This document shows, one piece after another, positions 1 to 9,985 of a stretch of DNA of 64,000 bases. Every line of letters begins with the position of its first letter. Positions within the stretch are counted from its first letter, which is position 1. This DNA is from Pseudomonas sp. AN-1 (GTDB lineage Bacteria; Pseudomonadota; Gammaproteobacteria; Pseudomonadales; Pseudomonadaceae). The stretch is taken from assembly GCF_034057115.1 (NCBI RefSeq), contig NZ_CP139195.1, forward strand, positions 3,720,001 through 3,784,000, written 5' to 3'. Both the position numbers and the translations under genes were made by a program. Below the pieces are notes generated by a model, which was given only the letters and a program-made list of their open reading frames with translations, was not told the DNA's origin and did no database searches.

Positions 1-1
1 C

Positions 2-3000
2 CTGCAGTTCGCCAACCGCAGTGGCGACGGTTTCGACCTCAACGAGCTGGCACTGACCCAGGACCTCAACGGCAATGGCCTGGCCGACGCCGGCGAGCCG
101 TCGCTGCCGCCGGGCAGCAGCCTGACGCTGGCCGCGGGCCAGCGCCTCTACCTGCTCCTCACCGCCCGCGTGCCCGCCGCGCTCGCCTACGGTCGCCAGG
201 CGCTCCTGCAGCTGTCGGCGCATGGCGCGGCCGGGGCTTCGGCCCAGGTCGACGACAGCGTCACCATCGACTCCACGGTCGCCCCGCGCCTGGACAAGGA
301 AGTCACCCCGCAGACCGCGATCCCCGGCGCGACGCTGCGTTATCGCCTGGCGCTGAACAGCGGCGACGGCTGGCGGCCGAAGCCGGTGCTGGTGGATGGC
401 GCCCTGCAGGAGCTGCTGCTGATCCGCGATCCGCTGCCGACCAACACCGAGTTCGTGGCCTTCGTGGCCGGCGGCGGCGCCCAGGCGCTGTACCACCTGG
501 CCGGCATGCCGCGCGACGAGTACCAGAGCCAGGCGCCGGCCGAGCGCGGGCGCATCGACGCCATCGCCTTCGGCTTCCCCGCTCCGGCGGCGCTGAGCCA
601 GGCCGAACTGGAGTTCGACCTGCGCCTGGGCGCCGCGGCCAGCGGGACCGTCGTCAACACGGCGACGGTGGAAGGCCTGGTCGGCGCGCAGGAGCAGCGC
701 GTCGAGTCGAACCCGGCCCGGGTCAGCCTGCCGGTCCTGCCCGGCGTCCTGGATTACCGCGACCCGCGCCTGGTCGACAAGGTCACCCTGAGCAGCAGCG
801 GCCTGCCGCTCAACCTGCGCGCCGAGGTTGCCGCCTGCAACCTCGGCGCCGCCAGCATCGAGAGCTGGCCGCTGAACCTCAGCACGGCGCTGTCCGGCGA
901 CCTGGAAACCCTGACGATCACCGAGACCGGCCCCAATACCGGCATCTTCGTGCTGACCAGCGTACCGACCGCGCCCTGGCCGCAGAATCGCCAGGTCAGC
1001 AGCGACGGCACCGTGCAGGTCGCCTCCAGCGACACGGTGACCGCCACCCTGAGCTGCGCCGGGCAGACGCTGGTGGCGGCCGTGCTGATCGACCCGGCCG
1101 GCGTGGTGTTCGACTCGCAGAGCGGCGCGCCGCTGGCCGGGGCCACGGTGCGCCTGATCGAGATCGGCGCGGCCGGCGAGCGGCCGGCCACGGTGTTCGA
1201 CTTCAATGCCCAGCCGGCGCCGAGCAGCGTGGTGACCGGCCCCGACGGCCGCTACGAGTTCCCCCTGGTGGCGGCCGGCGACTACCGGCTGGAAGTCACC
1301 CCGCCCAACGGCTACCGCTTCCCCTCGCAGGTGCCGGCGGCGCAGCAGCCGGCGGGCCGGCGCATCGGCGACGGCTCGTTCGGCGGGCGCTTCCGCGTCG
1401 ATGCCGCGGTGCTCCTCGACGTTCCCCTCGACCCCGGCACGCTGTCCGGCCTGGCCCTGCAGAAGCAGGGGGCACGCAACAGCGTCGAGATCGGCGAGAC
1501 GCTGCGCTACACCCTGCGCCTGAGCAACAACACCGGCCGGGTGCTGGACGACCTGATCATCGAGGATCGCCTGCCGGCGGGCTTCACCTATCTGCCCGGC
1601 AGTACCCGCCAGGACCGCGAGCTGACGGTCGATCCGGCGCGCCTGCCGGGGCGCCGCCTGGTGTTCCGGGTCGGCAGCCTGGCCAGCGGCAGGAGCCTGC
1701 AGCTGGACTACACGGTCCGCGTCGGCAGCGGCGCCACCGCCGGCGACGGCATCAACCAGGCCCAGGCGCACAGCGGCGACGTTTCCTCCAACCTGGCGCG
1801 CTTTGCCGTGCAGATCGAGAAGGGCGTGTTCGCCGACGACGCCTTCATCCTCGGCAAGGTGTACGCCGACTGCGACCGCAACCGGGTGCAGGATCCCGGC
1901 GAGCCGGGGATCCCCGGCGTGCGCCTGTACCTCGACGACGGCAGCTTCGTGATCACCGACAGCGAGGGCAAGTACAGCTTCTACGGCGTGTCGCCGCGGA
2001 CCCACAGCCTCAAGCTCGACCCCATCACCCTGCCGGCGGGCGCCGAGATGGAGACCATCGCCAACCGGCAGGCCGGCGATGCGCAGAGCCGCTTCGTCGA
2101 CCTGCGAAACGGCGAGCTGCACCGCGCCGACTTCGCCACGGACTCCTGCGCGGCGCCGCTCCGCGAGGAGATCGAACGGCGGCGCAGCGTCGGCGAGACG
2201 CCGCCGGTGCGCAGCGAGGAGGAAGCGCTGACCGCGCACCTGCGCACCGAGGCGGCGCCGAACTACGACCTGCGCGCGCGCCCGGCCAGCGGCGTGCTCG
2301 ATGCCGGTGGCCGGATAGTCGCCGAGACGCCGCTGGCGGCCTACGGGGCGGAGCGCGCGCGCCCGGCACGCCTGAGCGAGGCGCCGGTCAGCCGCTCGCT
2401 CAGCGTCAGCCTGGAGAGCCTGCTGCTCAAGCGCAGCGACAACCGCTTCGGCTTCCTGGACCTGACGGACGGCGACACCCTGCCGGGCACCGACCTGTCG
2501 GTGCGCCTCGTCGGCCGCGATGGCGCCTTCTTCCGCCTGCTGGTCAACGGCGAGGAAGTGCCGAGCAGCCGGGTCGGCCAGCGGGCGCGCATGCCCAGTC
2601 GCCAGCTGCTGGCCTGGGAGTACATCGGCGTCAAGCTGAAGCCGGGCAGCAACCGGCTGCGCGCCGAGGCGCTGGACGCCTTCGGCAACCTGCGCGAGTC
2701 CACCGAGATCACCCTGATCGCGCCGGGTCGCGCCGGCAAGCTCCTGCTGGTGCTGCCGCCGTCGGGCGGGGTCGCCGACGGCCAGACGCCGACCCCGGTG
2801 ATGGTGCGCCTGCGCGATGCCGACGACGTGCCGGTGACCGCGCGCACCCTGATCACCCTGGAGAGCAGCGCCGGGCGCTGGGACGCGGAGGACCTCGATC
2901 CGCTGCAGGCGGGCGTGCAGACCCTGGTGCAGGGCGGCGAGGCGCTGTTCGACCTGATTCCGCCGGCCGATCCCGGCAGCGCCCGGGTCCGCGTCAGCAG

Positions 3001-5491
3001 CGGGGTGCTCGAGGCCGAGGAGCGGCTGGCCTTCACTCCCTACCTGCGGCCGCTGGTCGCCACCGGGGTGATCGAGGGGGCGGTCGGCATCAATCGCCTG
3101 TCGGCCGATGCCATGGCCGCGGTCAGCCCCGAGGACACCTTCGAGCAGGACATCCGCCGCCTCAGCGGGGGCGGTGGCGACAGCCGCGTGGGCGCGCGCG
3201 GCTCGATGTTCCTCAAGGGCAAGGTCAAGGGCGACTACCTGCTGACCCTGGCCTACGACTCCGACAAGGACACCCGCGACCGCCTGTTCCGCGATATCGA
3301 GCCGGAGAGCTTCTATCCGGTCTACGGTGACAGCTCGGTCAAGGGCTTCGACGCGCAGTCGACCAGCCCGCTGTACGTGCGCATCGACAAGGGCCGTTCC
3401 TACCTGCTGTACGGCGACTTCAACACCGCCGCCGATCCGCAGCCGGCCCGCCAGCTGGCTAACTACAGCCGCAGTCTCACCGGCGTGCAGCAGCACATCG
3501 AGACCGACCGCGTGGTGGTCAACCTGTTCGCCAGCCATGACAGCAGCCGCCAGCAGGTCAACGAGTTCCGTGCCCAGGGCATCTCCGGGCCCTACCGCCT
3601 GCCCGGCTCGGGCTTCCTGCGCAACAGCGAGCAGATCGAGATCCTCGTGCGCGACCGCAACCAGCCCTCGGTGGTCCTGGAAAGCCGCACGCTGACCCGC
3701 TTCGTCGACTACACCGTCGACGAGCTGGCCGGCTCGATCATGTTCAGCCGGCCGGTGGCCAGCGTCGACGCCAACCTCAACCCGGTGTTCATCCGCATCA
3801 CCTGGGAGGTGGACAGCGGCGGCGAGACGTTCTGGGTCTACGGCGCCGATGGCCGCTACCGGCTCACCGAGTTCCTCGAGGTCGGCGGTTCGGTGGTGCG
3901 CAACGACGATCCGGTGGAGGGCTACTCGCTGTTCGGCCTCAACGCCACCGTGACCCTGGCCGAGGACCACAGCCTGACCCTGGAGGCCGCCCGCTCCGAG
4001 GAGGACCTGGGGAGCGCCGGCAACGCCTGGCGCGCCGAATGGCTGCGCACCGGTCGCGACGTCGAGGGGCGGGTGTTCGCCGCGCAGAGCGACGAGACCT
4101 TCAACAACCCCAACGCGGCGCTGAGCTCCGGGCGCCGCGAGCTGGGCGTCAACGCGGCGGTGCGGGTGACCGAGCAACTGCGCCTGAACGCCGAGGCGCT
4201 GCACACCGAGAGCCTCGACACCGGCGGGCGTCGCCAGGGCCTCTACGGCGGCACCGAGTATGCGCTGACGCCGCGCGTCACCCTGGCCACCGGCCTGCGC
4301 TACACCCGCGAGGACGAGGCCGCGCCTCTCGGCGAGAGCCTGGCCACCGGTGCGCGGGACGTCACCTCGGCCTACGGCAAGCTCGGCTGGAATCCCGACT
4401 TCCTGCCGCGCGCCAACGTCTACAGCGAGTACGAGCAGGACCTGTCCGCCTCCGCCAACCGCATGTTCGGCATCGGCGGCGACTACCAGATTAGCCAGCG
4501 CGGCCGCCTGTATGCCCGCCATGAACTGATCTCCAGCCTGAGCGGCGCCTTCGGCCTGTCCGAGCTGAGCGAGCAGCAGAACACCACGGTGTTCGGCCTC
4601 GACCACGACTACCGCGAGGACGGCAACGTGTTCAGCGAATACCGGGTGCGCGACGCCATCGACGGCCCCTCGGCCCAGGCGGCCATGGGCCTGCGCAACG
4701 GCTGGGCGCTGCAGCCGGGCTTGCGCCTGACCACCCAGTTCGAGCGGGTGCACCCGCTCGACGGCCTGTCCCAGGAGAACAGTGCCATCGCCCTCGGCCT
4801 GCACTACACGGCCAACCCGCTGTGGAAGGGCGGCACCCGCCTGGAATGGCGCGAGAGCGACACCGAGAACAGCCTGCTGCACACGGTCAGCTATGTGCGC
4901 CGGCTGTCGAGCGACTGGAGCTTCCTCGGCAAGAACACCGTGTCGCTGGTCGAGCGGCTGACCGACGACTCGGGGGACCTGCTGCGCAACCGCCTGCGTC
5001 TCGGTCTGGCCTGGCGGCAGACCGAGGTCAACCGCTGGAACTGGCTGGGGCGCTACGAGTCGCGCTACGACCGCGACGAGCAGGAGGACGAGCGCCGCCA
5101 CGCCCACGTGCTGTCCAGCCACGTCAACTACCAGCCGCACCGCCAGTGGGTCCTGTCCGGCCGCTATGCCTTCAAGCAGGTGAACGACGACAATGGCGAC
5201 GTCGACAACCGCTTCACCGGCCACCTGCTGTCCGGGCGAGTGCTGTACGACCTCTCCGAGCGCTGGGACCTGGGCTTCAACGTCAGCCGTCTGTTCGATC
5301 CGGGCAGCACCCAGTACGGCTACGGCGCCGAGGTCGGCTACCTGCTGGCGAAGAACCTGTGGGTGTCGGGCGGCTACAACTTCGCCGGTTACCACGACCG
5401 GGATTTCGAGGATGTCGACTACACGCAGCAGGGGCCCTATCTGCGCCTGCGCTTCAAGTTCGACGAAAACAACCTGCGCTGGCTGGAGTGA
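2..5491 (+). CDS. Large DUF11/SdrD-B-like surface protein with C-terminal outer-membrane barrel (5' end missing)
   Basis: The frame is open from the first bases of the window to TGA at 5489-5491, so the N-terminus lies outside; about 1829 residues are visible. It holds a carboxypeptidase-regulatory-like beta-sandwich (visible residues about 365-445), a DUF11-type repeat (about 485-600, with motif LRYTLRLSNNTGR) and an SdrD-B-like module (about 615-675, with acidic motif DCDRNRVQDPGEPG). From about residue 1066 the sequence turns into alternating polar/aromatic strands ending in LRLRFKF, typical of an outer-membrane beta-barrel. Family knowledge: DUF11 and SdrD-B modules build stalks of surface proteins. 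Inference: a barrel-anchored surface or adhesin-like protein. It ends 3 bp before the next gene, which shares its domains, so the two are probably one operon. Exact function unknown. Confidence 0.8.
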   Translation: MQFANRSGDGFDLNELALTQDLNGNGLADAGEPSLPPGSSLTLAAGQRLYLLLTARVPAALAYGRQALLQLSAHGAAGASAQVDDSVTIDSTVAPRLDKEVTPQTAIPGATLRYRLALNSGDGWRPKPVLVDGALQELLLIRDPLPTNTEFVAFVAGGGAQALYHLAGMPRDEYQSQAPAERGRIDAIAFGFPAPAALSQAELEFDLRLGAAASGTVVNTATVEGLVGAQEQRVESNPARVSLPVLPGVLDYRDPRLVDKVTLSSSGLPLNLRAEVAACNLGAASIESWPLNLSTALSGDLETLTITETGPNTGIFVLTSVPTAPWPQNRQVSSDGTVQVASSDTVTATLSCAGQTLVAAVLIDPAGVVFDSQSGAPLAGATVRLIEIGAAGERPATVFDFNAQPAPSSVVTGPDGRYEFPLVAAGDYRLEVTPPNGYRFPSQVPAAQQPAGRRIGDGSFGGRFRVDAAVLLDVPLDPGTLSGLALQKQGARNSVEIGETLRYTLRLSNNTGRVLDDLIIEDRLPAGFTYLPGSTRQDRELTVDPARLPGRRLVFRVGSLASGRSLQLDYTVRVGSGATAGDGINQAQAHSGDVSSNLARFAVQIEKGVFADDAFILGKVYADCDRNRVQDPGEPGIPGVRLYLDDGSFVITDSEGKYSFYGVSPRTHSLKLDPITLPAGAEMETIANRQAGDAQSRFVDLRNGELHRADFATDSCAAPLREEIERRRSVGETPPVRSEEEALTAHLRTEAAPNYDLRARPASGVLDAGGRIVAETPLAAYGAERARPARLSEAPVSRSLSVSLESLLLKRSDNRFGFLDLTDGDTLPGTDLSVRLVGRDGAFFRLLVNGEEVPSSRVGQRARMPSRQLLAWEYIGVKLKPGSNRLRAEALDAFGNLRESTEITLIAPGRAGKLLLVLPPSGGVADGQTPTPVMVRLRDADDVPVTARTLITLESSAGRWDAEDLDPLQAGVQTLVQGGEALFDLIPPADPGSARVRVSSGVLEAEERLAFTPYLRPLVATGVIEGAVGINRLSADAMAAVSPEDTFEQDIRRLSGGGGDSRVGARGSMFLKGKVKGDYLLTLAYDSDKDTRDRLFRDIEPESFYPVYGDSSVKGFDAQSTSPLYVRIDKGRSYLLYGDFNTAADPQPARQLANYSRSLTGVQQHIETDRVVVNLFASHDSSRQQVNEFRAQGISGPYRLPGSGFLRNSEQIEILVRDRNQPSVVLESRTLTRFVDYTVDELAGSIMFSRPVASVDANLNPVFIRITWEVDSGGETFWVYGADGRYRLTEFLEVGGSVVRNDDPVEGYSLFGLNATVTLAEDHSLTLEAARSEEDLGSAGNAWRAEWLRTGRDVEGRVFAAQSDETFNNPNAALSSGRRELGVNAAVRVTEQLRLNAEALHTESLDTGGRRQGLYGGTEYALTPRVTLATGLRYTREDEAAPLGESLATGARDVTSAYGKLGWNPDFLPRANVYSEYEQDLSASANRMFGIGGDYQISQRGRLYARHELISSLSGAFGLSELSEQQNTTVFGLDHDYREDGNVFSEYRVRDAIDGPSAQAAMGLRNGWALQPGLRLTTQFERVHPLDGLSQENSAIALGLHYTANPLWKGGTRLEWRESDTENSLLHTVSYVRRLSSDWSFLGKNTVSLVERLTDDSGDLLRNRLRLGLAWRQTEVNRWNWLGRYESRYDRDEQEDERRHAHVLSSHVNYQPHRQWVLSGRYAFKQVNDDNGDVDNRFTGHLLSGRVLYDLSERWDLGFNVSRLFDPGSTQYGYGAEVGYLLAKNLWVSGGYNFAGYHDRDFEDVDYTQQGPYLRLRFKFDENNLRWLE

Positions 5492-5494
5492 GCG

Positions 5495-8400
5495 ATGAAC
5501 CGGATGCTGCTGGGCCTGCTGCTGCTGGCCGTGGGGACGCTGGCCTGGGCCGAGGGCAGTCGCAACCTCTACCCGAGCGGGGCCCCGGGGCTGCGCGCCT
5601 GGCTGGAGTACAACTCCGGAGGGACGACTGCGCTCAGCTATGCCGGCATTCCGCGCAGGAACTCCATCGAGGTGTATGCCCAGGCCGGCGAGGTGATCGC
5701 CCTCGGCTCGAGCGCCCACGGCCTGGGCAGCACCGGTGGTATCCGCTACACCACGCCGAGCGGCGACGTCGATAATTGTCCGCGGGGCTCTACCGATCCG
5801 GGGCGTATTGCCGGCAGGGCCCAGGAGCTGGCCGGGCCGAACTACCCGGTGGGCAGCAAGCCCGCCGGTTTCACTCCGTGCCTAGTGACTGCCACTGAAA
5901 CTGGCATCTGGCGGGTGGAGTTCCTCGGGCCGGTGGCGACCTCGGGCGACCCTGCCACGCTCCTGGCCAATACCAACTGGACGCAGGTTACCGACAAGGC
6001 CCTGATCGCCGCCTGGGATGTGACGGTGTTCAGCGGCAACACGCCGCTGAGTGGGCGGGTCTGGGCCGACTACCTGCCGATGAACTCCGGCGCCAACAAC
6101 AGCAACTACCTCTACCTGAACGTCTACGTGCTGAGCAACGAGGGCTACCTGTTCAGCCAGCAGCAGGTGGTCGACCCCTTCGGCTACATCTTCTTCGCCA
6201 ACAACCGCGGTTTCCTGTCGTCGTCGACCGGCAATCCGGTGTTCAAGTCGGTGAGTTCCCCGGGCGGCACCCTGCAGAGCGGCTACAGCTTCCACCGCCC
6301 GCACCAGCCCGACTCGGGGATCAACGTCACCCACAAGATCTTCTTCAATTCGCCGGCGAGCGACCTGCCGGCTGAGGCCAGCTACTGGGCAGGCGGCGAC
6401 GACTGGCTGCGCCTGTCGGTGCCGATCCTGCCGCCGCAGGTCGAGGACGTGCGCTTCGTCGGCAAGGACGGCACCTCCGGCCAGGCGGCCGGGGTGGCCG
6501 GCGGCGGCGGCACCTTCTACTACACCAACGCGTCCAGCGAGACCCTGTCGGTGCGTATCGTCATTCCGCTGAGCGCCAACGGCGTCAACGTCGACCGGGT
6601 GCTGACCGGCGTCGCCTCGCCCGGCGAGGGCAGCCTGGTGTGGGACGGCCTCGACGGCGACGGCAACCCGATCTACACCAGCGGCACGCTGTCCTACAAC
6701 TTCACCGCCACCCTGTTCGGTGGCGAGATCCACTTCCCGTTCTTCGACGTCGAGCGCAGCCAGCGCCTCACCGTGCGCCGCCTGAACGGGCCGTCCGCCG
6801 CCCAGTGGCCGGACGACCTGCTGTACTGGGACCACTCGCTGGTCCCCGGTACCGGCCAGCCGGCGCCGCTGGACAATCTCGAGGGACTATCCAGCACCGG
6901 CTCGCCGGCGATGAGCTACGGCAGCAACTGGGGCAACGACAAGGGGCTGGACGCCTGGACCTACGTGCCTTCCGACCAGCCGGCGTTCTCCTCCGAGGTG
7001 ACCGTGCGCACCGCCGACCTGCGCATCGTCAAGACCGCCGATTTCGCCCCGGTGGGGCGCGGCGGTGCGGTGGCCTACACCCTCACCGTGGACAACCTGA
7101 GCAGCGACACCTTCGCCCGCGATGCGCGGGTGCAGGACAGTTTCGCCGCCACCCTGTCGGGGCTGCGCTGGAGCTGCGAGATCGTCGAGCCGGGGCTGCT
7201 GCCGGCGGATCAGGTATCGGCATGCGCCACGGCCAGCGGCACGGGCAACCTGGACGCGCTGGTCAGCCTGCGTGCCGGCGCCCGGGCGGTGTTCCGCATC
7301 CGCGGCACGCTGTCCGCGGCGGCCGGGGCGACGCTGTCCAACACCGCCACGGTGTCGCGGGCGGCCGATGCCGCCGACCCGGCGCTGGCCAACAACACTT
7401 CCACGGTGGTGATCGCCACCGAGCCGGGCCATGCGATTTCCGGCCAGGTCTACGAGGACCTGCAGGGCAACGGGGTGCGCGACGGCGGCGAGGACTGGGC
7501 GGCCGGCGCGCCACTGTGGGTCAGCCTGGTCCGCGATACCGGGGAGGTCGTCGAGTCGCTGCAGGTGAACGCGGGGGCCGGCACCTATGCCTTCGCCGGG
7601 GTTCCGGTCGGCCCCTACCGGCTGCTGGTGACCGATGCCGAGCTGTCGGCGAGCGTGGCCAGCCCGGCCGGCTTCCAGTTCGTCACCCCGGTCTCCGGCC
7701 GTCTCGACCTGGTCGTGGCCGGCGCTGCGAGCGGGCAGGACTTCGGCCTGCGGCGCGGCGGCAGCCTGCTCGAGGGGCGGGTGTTCGAGGACAACGGCGC
7801 GGGAGGCGGCATCGCCCACAACGGCATCCCGGATGGCGCCGAGAGCGGCCTGGCCGGCGTCGGCGTGCGCCTGCTCGATGCCGGGGCCACGCAGCTCGCC
7901 GAGACCCGGACCGCGGCGGATGGCTCCTACCGCTTCATCCTGCCGGCGACTGGCGGCGATCTCGAAGTGGTCGCCGACACCCCGGCCGGCTTTCTCTCCA
8001 TCAGCGAAAGCGCCGGCAACATCGCGGCACCGGACAATCCCTCGCCGTTCGACGACCGTCTGCGCTTCACCCCGGCGGGCGGCAGCTACCAGGGCGTGGA
8101 CTTCGGCGACGTGCGCGAGCCGGTTCTGGCGCCGGACCAGGTGCGCTCCTCCGCGCCGGGCAGCACGCTGTACCTGCCGCACACCTTCACCGCGCCCAGC
8201 CGCGGCAGCGTGCGATTCGCCGTGGCCGACCCGCTGCCGAATCCGGACATTCCCGGCTGGGATACCCGGCTGTTCGGCGATGCCAACTGCAACGGCAGCC
8301 TCGACGCCGGCGAGGCGGTGCTGGGCGCCGCGCTGGCGGTGAGCGCGGGGCAGCGCCACTGCCTGCTGCTGCGCGTGCTGGTGCCCTCGGGAGCGCCGAT

Positions 8401-8836
8401 CAACGCCCAGTGGCGGGCCGCCTTGCGTGCCGAGATGAGTTATGCCGACGCGGCGGACCAGCCCCTGCGCAGCAGCGCACGCAGCGTGCAGGACCTGGTC
8501 ACGGCCAGCGAGCGCGAGGCGCTGGTCCTGCTCAAGGCGGTCGACCGGGGCACGGCGATGGCCGGGGACGTGCTGACCTATACGCTGACCTATCGCAATG
8601 CCGGCGCCGACAGCGTCAGCGATGTGGAGATCCGCGACGCCACCCCGGCCTATACCGTCTACGTCGGCGGCAGCGCGGCGTGCCGCCTGCCGCTGCCGGC
8701 CGGCATCGCCAGCTGCACGACCAGCGAGGCGCCTGCCGAGGGCGGCGTCGGTGCGGTGGCCTGGCGTCTCGGCGGCGCCCTGCCGTCGGGCGCCGAGGGA
8801 CGAGTCGAGTACCGGGTGCGGGTGGAGGGGATGTGA
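5495..8836 (+). CDS. Secreted DUF11/SdrD-B-like repeat protein
   Basis: 1113 aa. It starts with a clear signal peptide (residues 1-20, ending LAWAEG). Residues about 21-500 are beta-rich and of no family I recognise. A DUF11-like repeat follows at about 507-645 (LRIVKTADFAPVGRGG), then two SdrD-B-like modules at about 646-716 (motif EDLQGNGVRDGGED) and 757-829 (NGIPDGAESGLAGVGV), then a final DUF11 repeat at about 1006-1113. The protein stops at VRVEGM with no visible membrane anchor, sorting signal or barrel. The ATG lies 3 bp after the stop of the larger upstream protein with the same modules, suggesting co-translation and possibly a physical partnership in which this is the exported part. 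Function is not known. Confidence 0.8.
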   Translation: MNRMLLGLLLLAVGTLAWAEGSRNLYPSGAPGLRAWLEYNSGGTTALSYAGIPRRNSIEVYAQAGEVIALGSSAHGLGSTGGIRYTTPSGDVDNCPRGSTDPGRIAGRAQELAGPNYPVGSKPAGFTPCLVTATETGIWRVEFLGPVATSGDPATLLANTNWTQVTDKALIAAWDVTVFSGNTPLSGRVWADYLPMNSGANNSNYLYLNVYVLSNEGYLFSQQQVVDPFGYIFFANNRGFLSSSTGNPVFKSVSSPGGTLQSGYSFHRPHQPDSGINVTHKIFFNSPASDLPAEASYWAGGDDWLRLSVPILPPQVEDVRFVGKDGTSGQAAGVAGGGGTFYYTNASSETLSVRIVIPLSANGVNVDRVLTGVASPGEGSLVWDGLDGDGNPIYTSGTLSYNFTATLFGGEIHFPFFDVERSQRLTVRRLNGPSAAQWPDDLLYWDHSLVPGTGQPAPLDNLEGLSSTGSPAMSYGSNWGNDKGLDAWTYVPSDQPAFSSEVTVRTADLRIVKTADFAPVGRGGAVAYTLTVDNLSSDTFARDARVQDSFAATLSGLRWSCEIVEPGLLPADQVSACATASGTGNLDALVSLRAGARAVFRIRGTLSAAAGATLSNTATVSRAADAADPALANNTSTVVIATEPGHAISGQVYEDLQGNGVRDGGEDWAAGAPLWVSLVRDTGEVVESLQVNAGAGTYAFAGVPVGPYRLLVTDAELSASVASPAGFQFVTPVSGRLDLVVAGAASGQDFGLRRGGSLLEGRVFEDNGAGGGIAHNGIPDGAESGLAGVGVRLLDAGATQLAETRTAADGSYRFILPATGGDLEVVADTPAGFLSISESAGNIAAPDNPSPFDDRLRFTPAGGSYQGVDFGDVREPVLAPDQVRSSAPGSTLYLPHTFTAPSRGSVRFAVADPLPNPDIPGWDTRLFGDANCNGSLDAGEAVLGAALAVSAGQRHCLLLRVLVPSGAPINAQWRAALRAEMSYADAADQPLRSSARSVQDLVTASEREALVLLKAVDRGTAMAGDVLTYTLTYRNAGADSVSDVEIRDATPAYTVYVGGSAACRLPLPAGIASCTTSEAPAEGGVGAVAWRLGGALPSGAEGRVEYRVRVEGM

Positions 8837-8847
8837 GCGGCCGCCCC

Positions 8848-9822
8848 TCAGGCCGGCTGCGGCGCGAGGATGCCGCGCGCCTGGCAGTGGGGCAGCTGTT
8901 CGCGCAGGAACTGGATCAGCGCGCGCACCGCCTGGGGCACCATCCGGGCGGGCGGCGTCATGGCCTGGATCGGGCAGGGGGCGGGCTCGAAGTGCTCCAG
9001 GGCGAGCTGCAGCCGGCCCTCGTGCAGATCGTCGAGGCAGGCGTACAGCGGCAGCTGGGCGAGGCCGAGGCCGGCCCGGGCGGCGCTGCGCAGCGCCGTC
9101 AGGCTGTGCGACACGTAGCTCGGATTGCCGCCGGCTTCCGTGGCGTCGCGCAACTGCCAGGCTTCCGGCGCATGGGGCAGGCCGAGGCTGAGGAAACGGC
9201 TCTGGTCGACCTGTTCGGGGCTCTGCGGCTGGCCAAGTTCCTCCAGCAGGGCGGGGCTGGCCACGCAGACCAGACGCAACTGGGCGAGGGGGTGCAGCAC
9301 CAGCTCGAGGCTGTCGCCGGGCACTGCGCCGAGGTTGAAGGCCAGGTCGACGCGCTGGCTGAGCAGCTCCCGCACGCCGTCGCCCGGGCTGAGGGCGATG
9401 CGTACCCGGGGGTGGAGCATGGCGAAGCGGGCGAGCGGCTCGGCCAGCAGCTCCTCCACTAGAGGGGGGGTGCAGATGCGCACCAGCCCGCAGGGCTCCT
9501 CGAGGAACTGCTGGATGCTGCTTTCGGCGGCCCGGGCGGCGCGGAGCATGTCCTGGATGTGCTGGAAGACTTCTTCGCCGGCCGGGGTCACGGTGAGCGT
9601 GCGGGTGCTGCGCAGCAGCAGCTGGCTGCCCAGGCGCCGCTCGAGTTCGATGATGCGTCGGCTCAGGCGCGACTTACTGATCCCGGTCCGCTTGGCGGCG
9701 GCGGAGAAGCCGCCGGATTCGATCACCTGGGCGAGCAGGTAGAAGTCGGTGAGGTTGTCGGTCGTGGCGATGCTGACGGAGGCGCGGGGCGCGTCGAGGG
9801 GGTTGCTCTGGCTGCGGGGCAT
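8848..9822 (-). CDS. LysR-family transcriptional regulator (CrgA-like)
   Basis: 324 aa. After an unusual leader of about 24 residues comes a winged helix-turn-helix (about 25-85; DFYLLAQVIESGGFSAAAKR then SRLSRRIIELERRLG). Residues about 110-310 form a periplasmic-binding-fold effector domain of the CrgA-like LysR subgroup. Such proteins bind DNA as oligomers and respond to a small ligand, which cannot be read from sequence. The gene converges on the DUF11 operon with an 11-bp gap and no obvious terminator. Its upstream region is strikingly AT-rich for this genome and contains a perfect palindrome (9905-9934), a candidate autoregulatory operator. The target genes are not evident. Confidence 0.88.
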   Translation of the reverse strand: MPRSQSNPLDAPRASVSIATTDNLTDFYLLAQVIESGGFSAAAKRTGISKSRLSRRIIELERRLGSQLLLRSTRTLTVTPAGEEVFQHIQDMLRAARAAESSIQQFLEEPCGLVRICTPPLVEELLAEPLARFAMLHPRVRIALSPGDGVRELLSQRVDLAFNLGAVPGDSLELVLHPLAQLRLVCVASPALLEELGQPQSPEQVDQSRFLSLGLPHAPEAWQLRDATEAGGNPSYVSHSLTALRSAARAGLGLAQLPLYACLDDLHEGRLQLALEHFEPAPCPIQAMTPPARMVPQAVRALIQFLREQLPHCQARGILAPQPA

Positions 9823-9904
9823 TTTCTATCCGTGAATATCCTCGTGCGGATCGCAAGGGGCAAGGCGACAGCGACACGCATGTTTTTAGTTATATGTAAA
9901 TGAT

Positions 9905-9934
9905 AGCATATCGCCATTATTTTGGCGATATGCT
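9905..9934. promoter_or_regulatory. Perfect 12-bp palindrome, candidate LysR operator
   Basis: Arms AGCATATCGCCA (9905-9916) and TGGCGATATGCT (9923-9934) are exact reverse complements around a 6-nt AT centre. The inner ATC...GAT halves resemble the dyad T-N11-A type sites of LysR proteins. It lies about 83 bp upstream of the LysR start codon and over the likely -35 of that gene, consistent with autorepression. The role is inferred. Confidence 0.5.
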
Positions 9935-9985
9935 GGATATTTCTTTTTTGCGCATGCGTTGCGACGAAAAACAGGCGTTCTTGTG

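Noticed and set aside
26-5491. Calling the first gene complete from the GTG at 170
   Set aside because: The same frame is open and of the same character back to position 2, so 170 is an internal valine.
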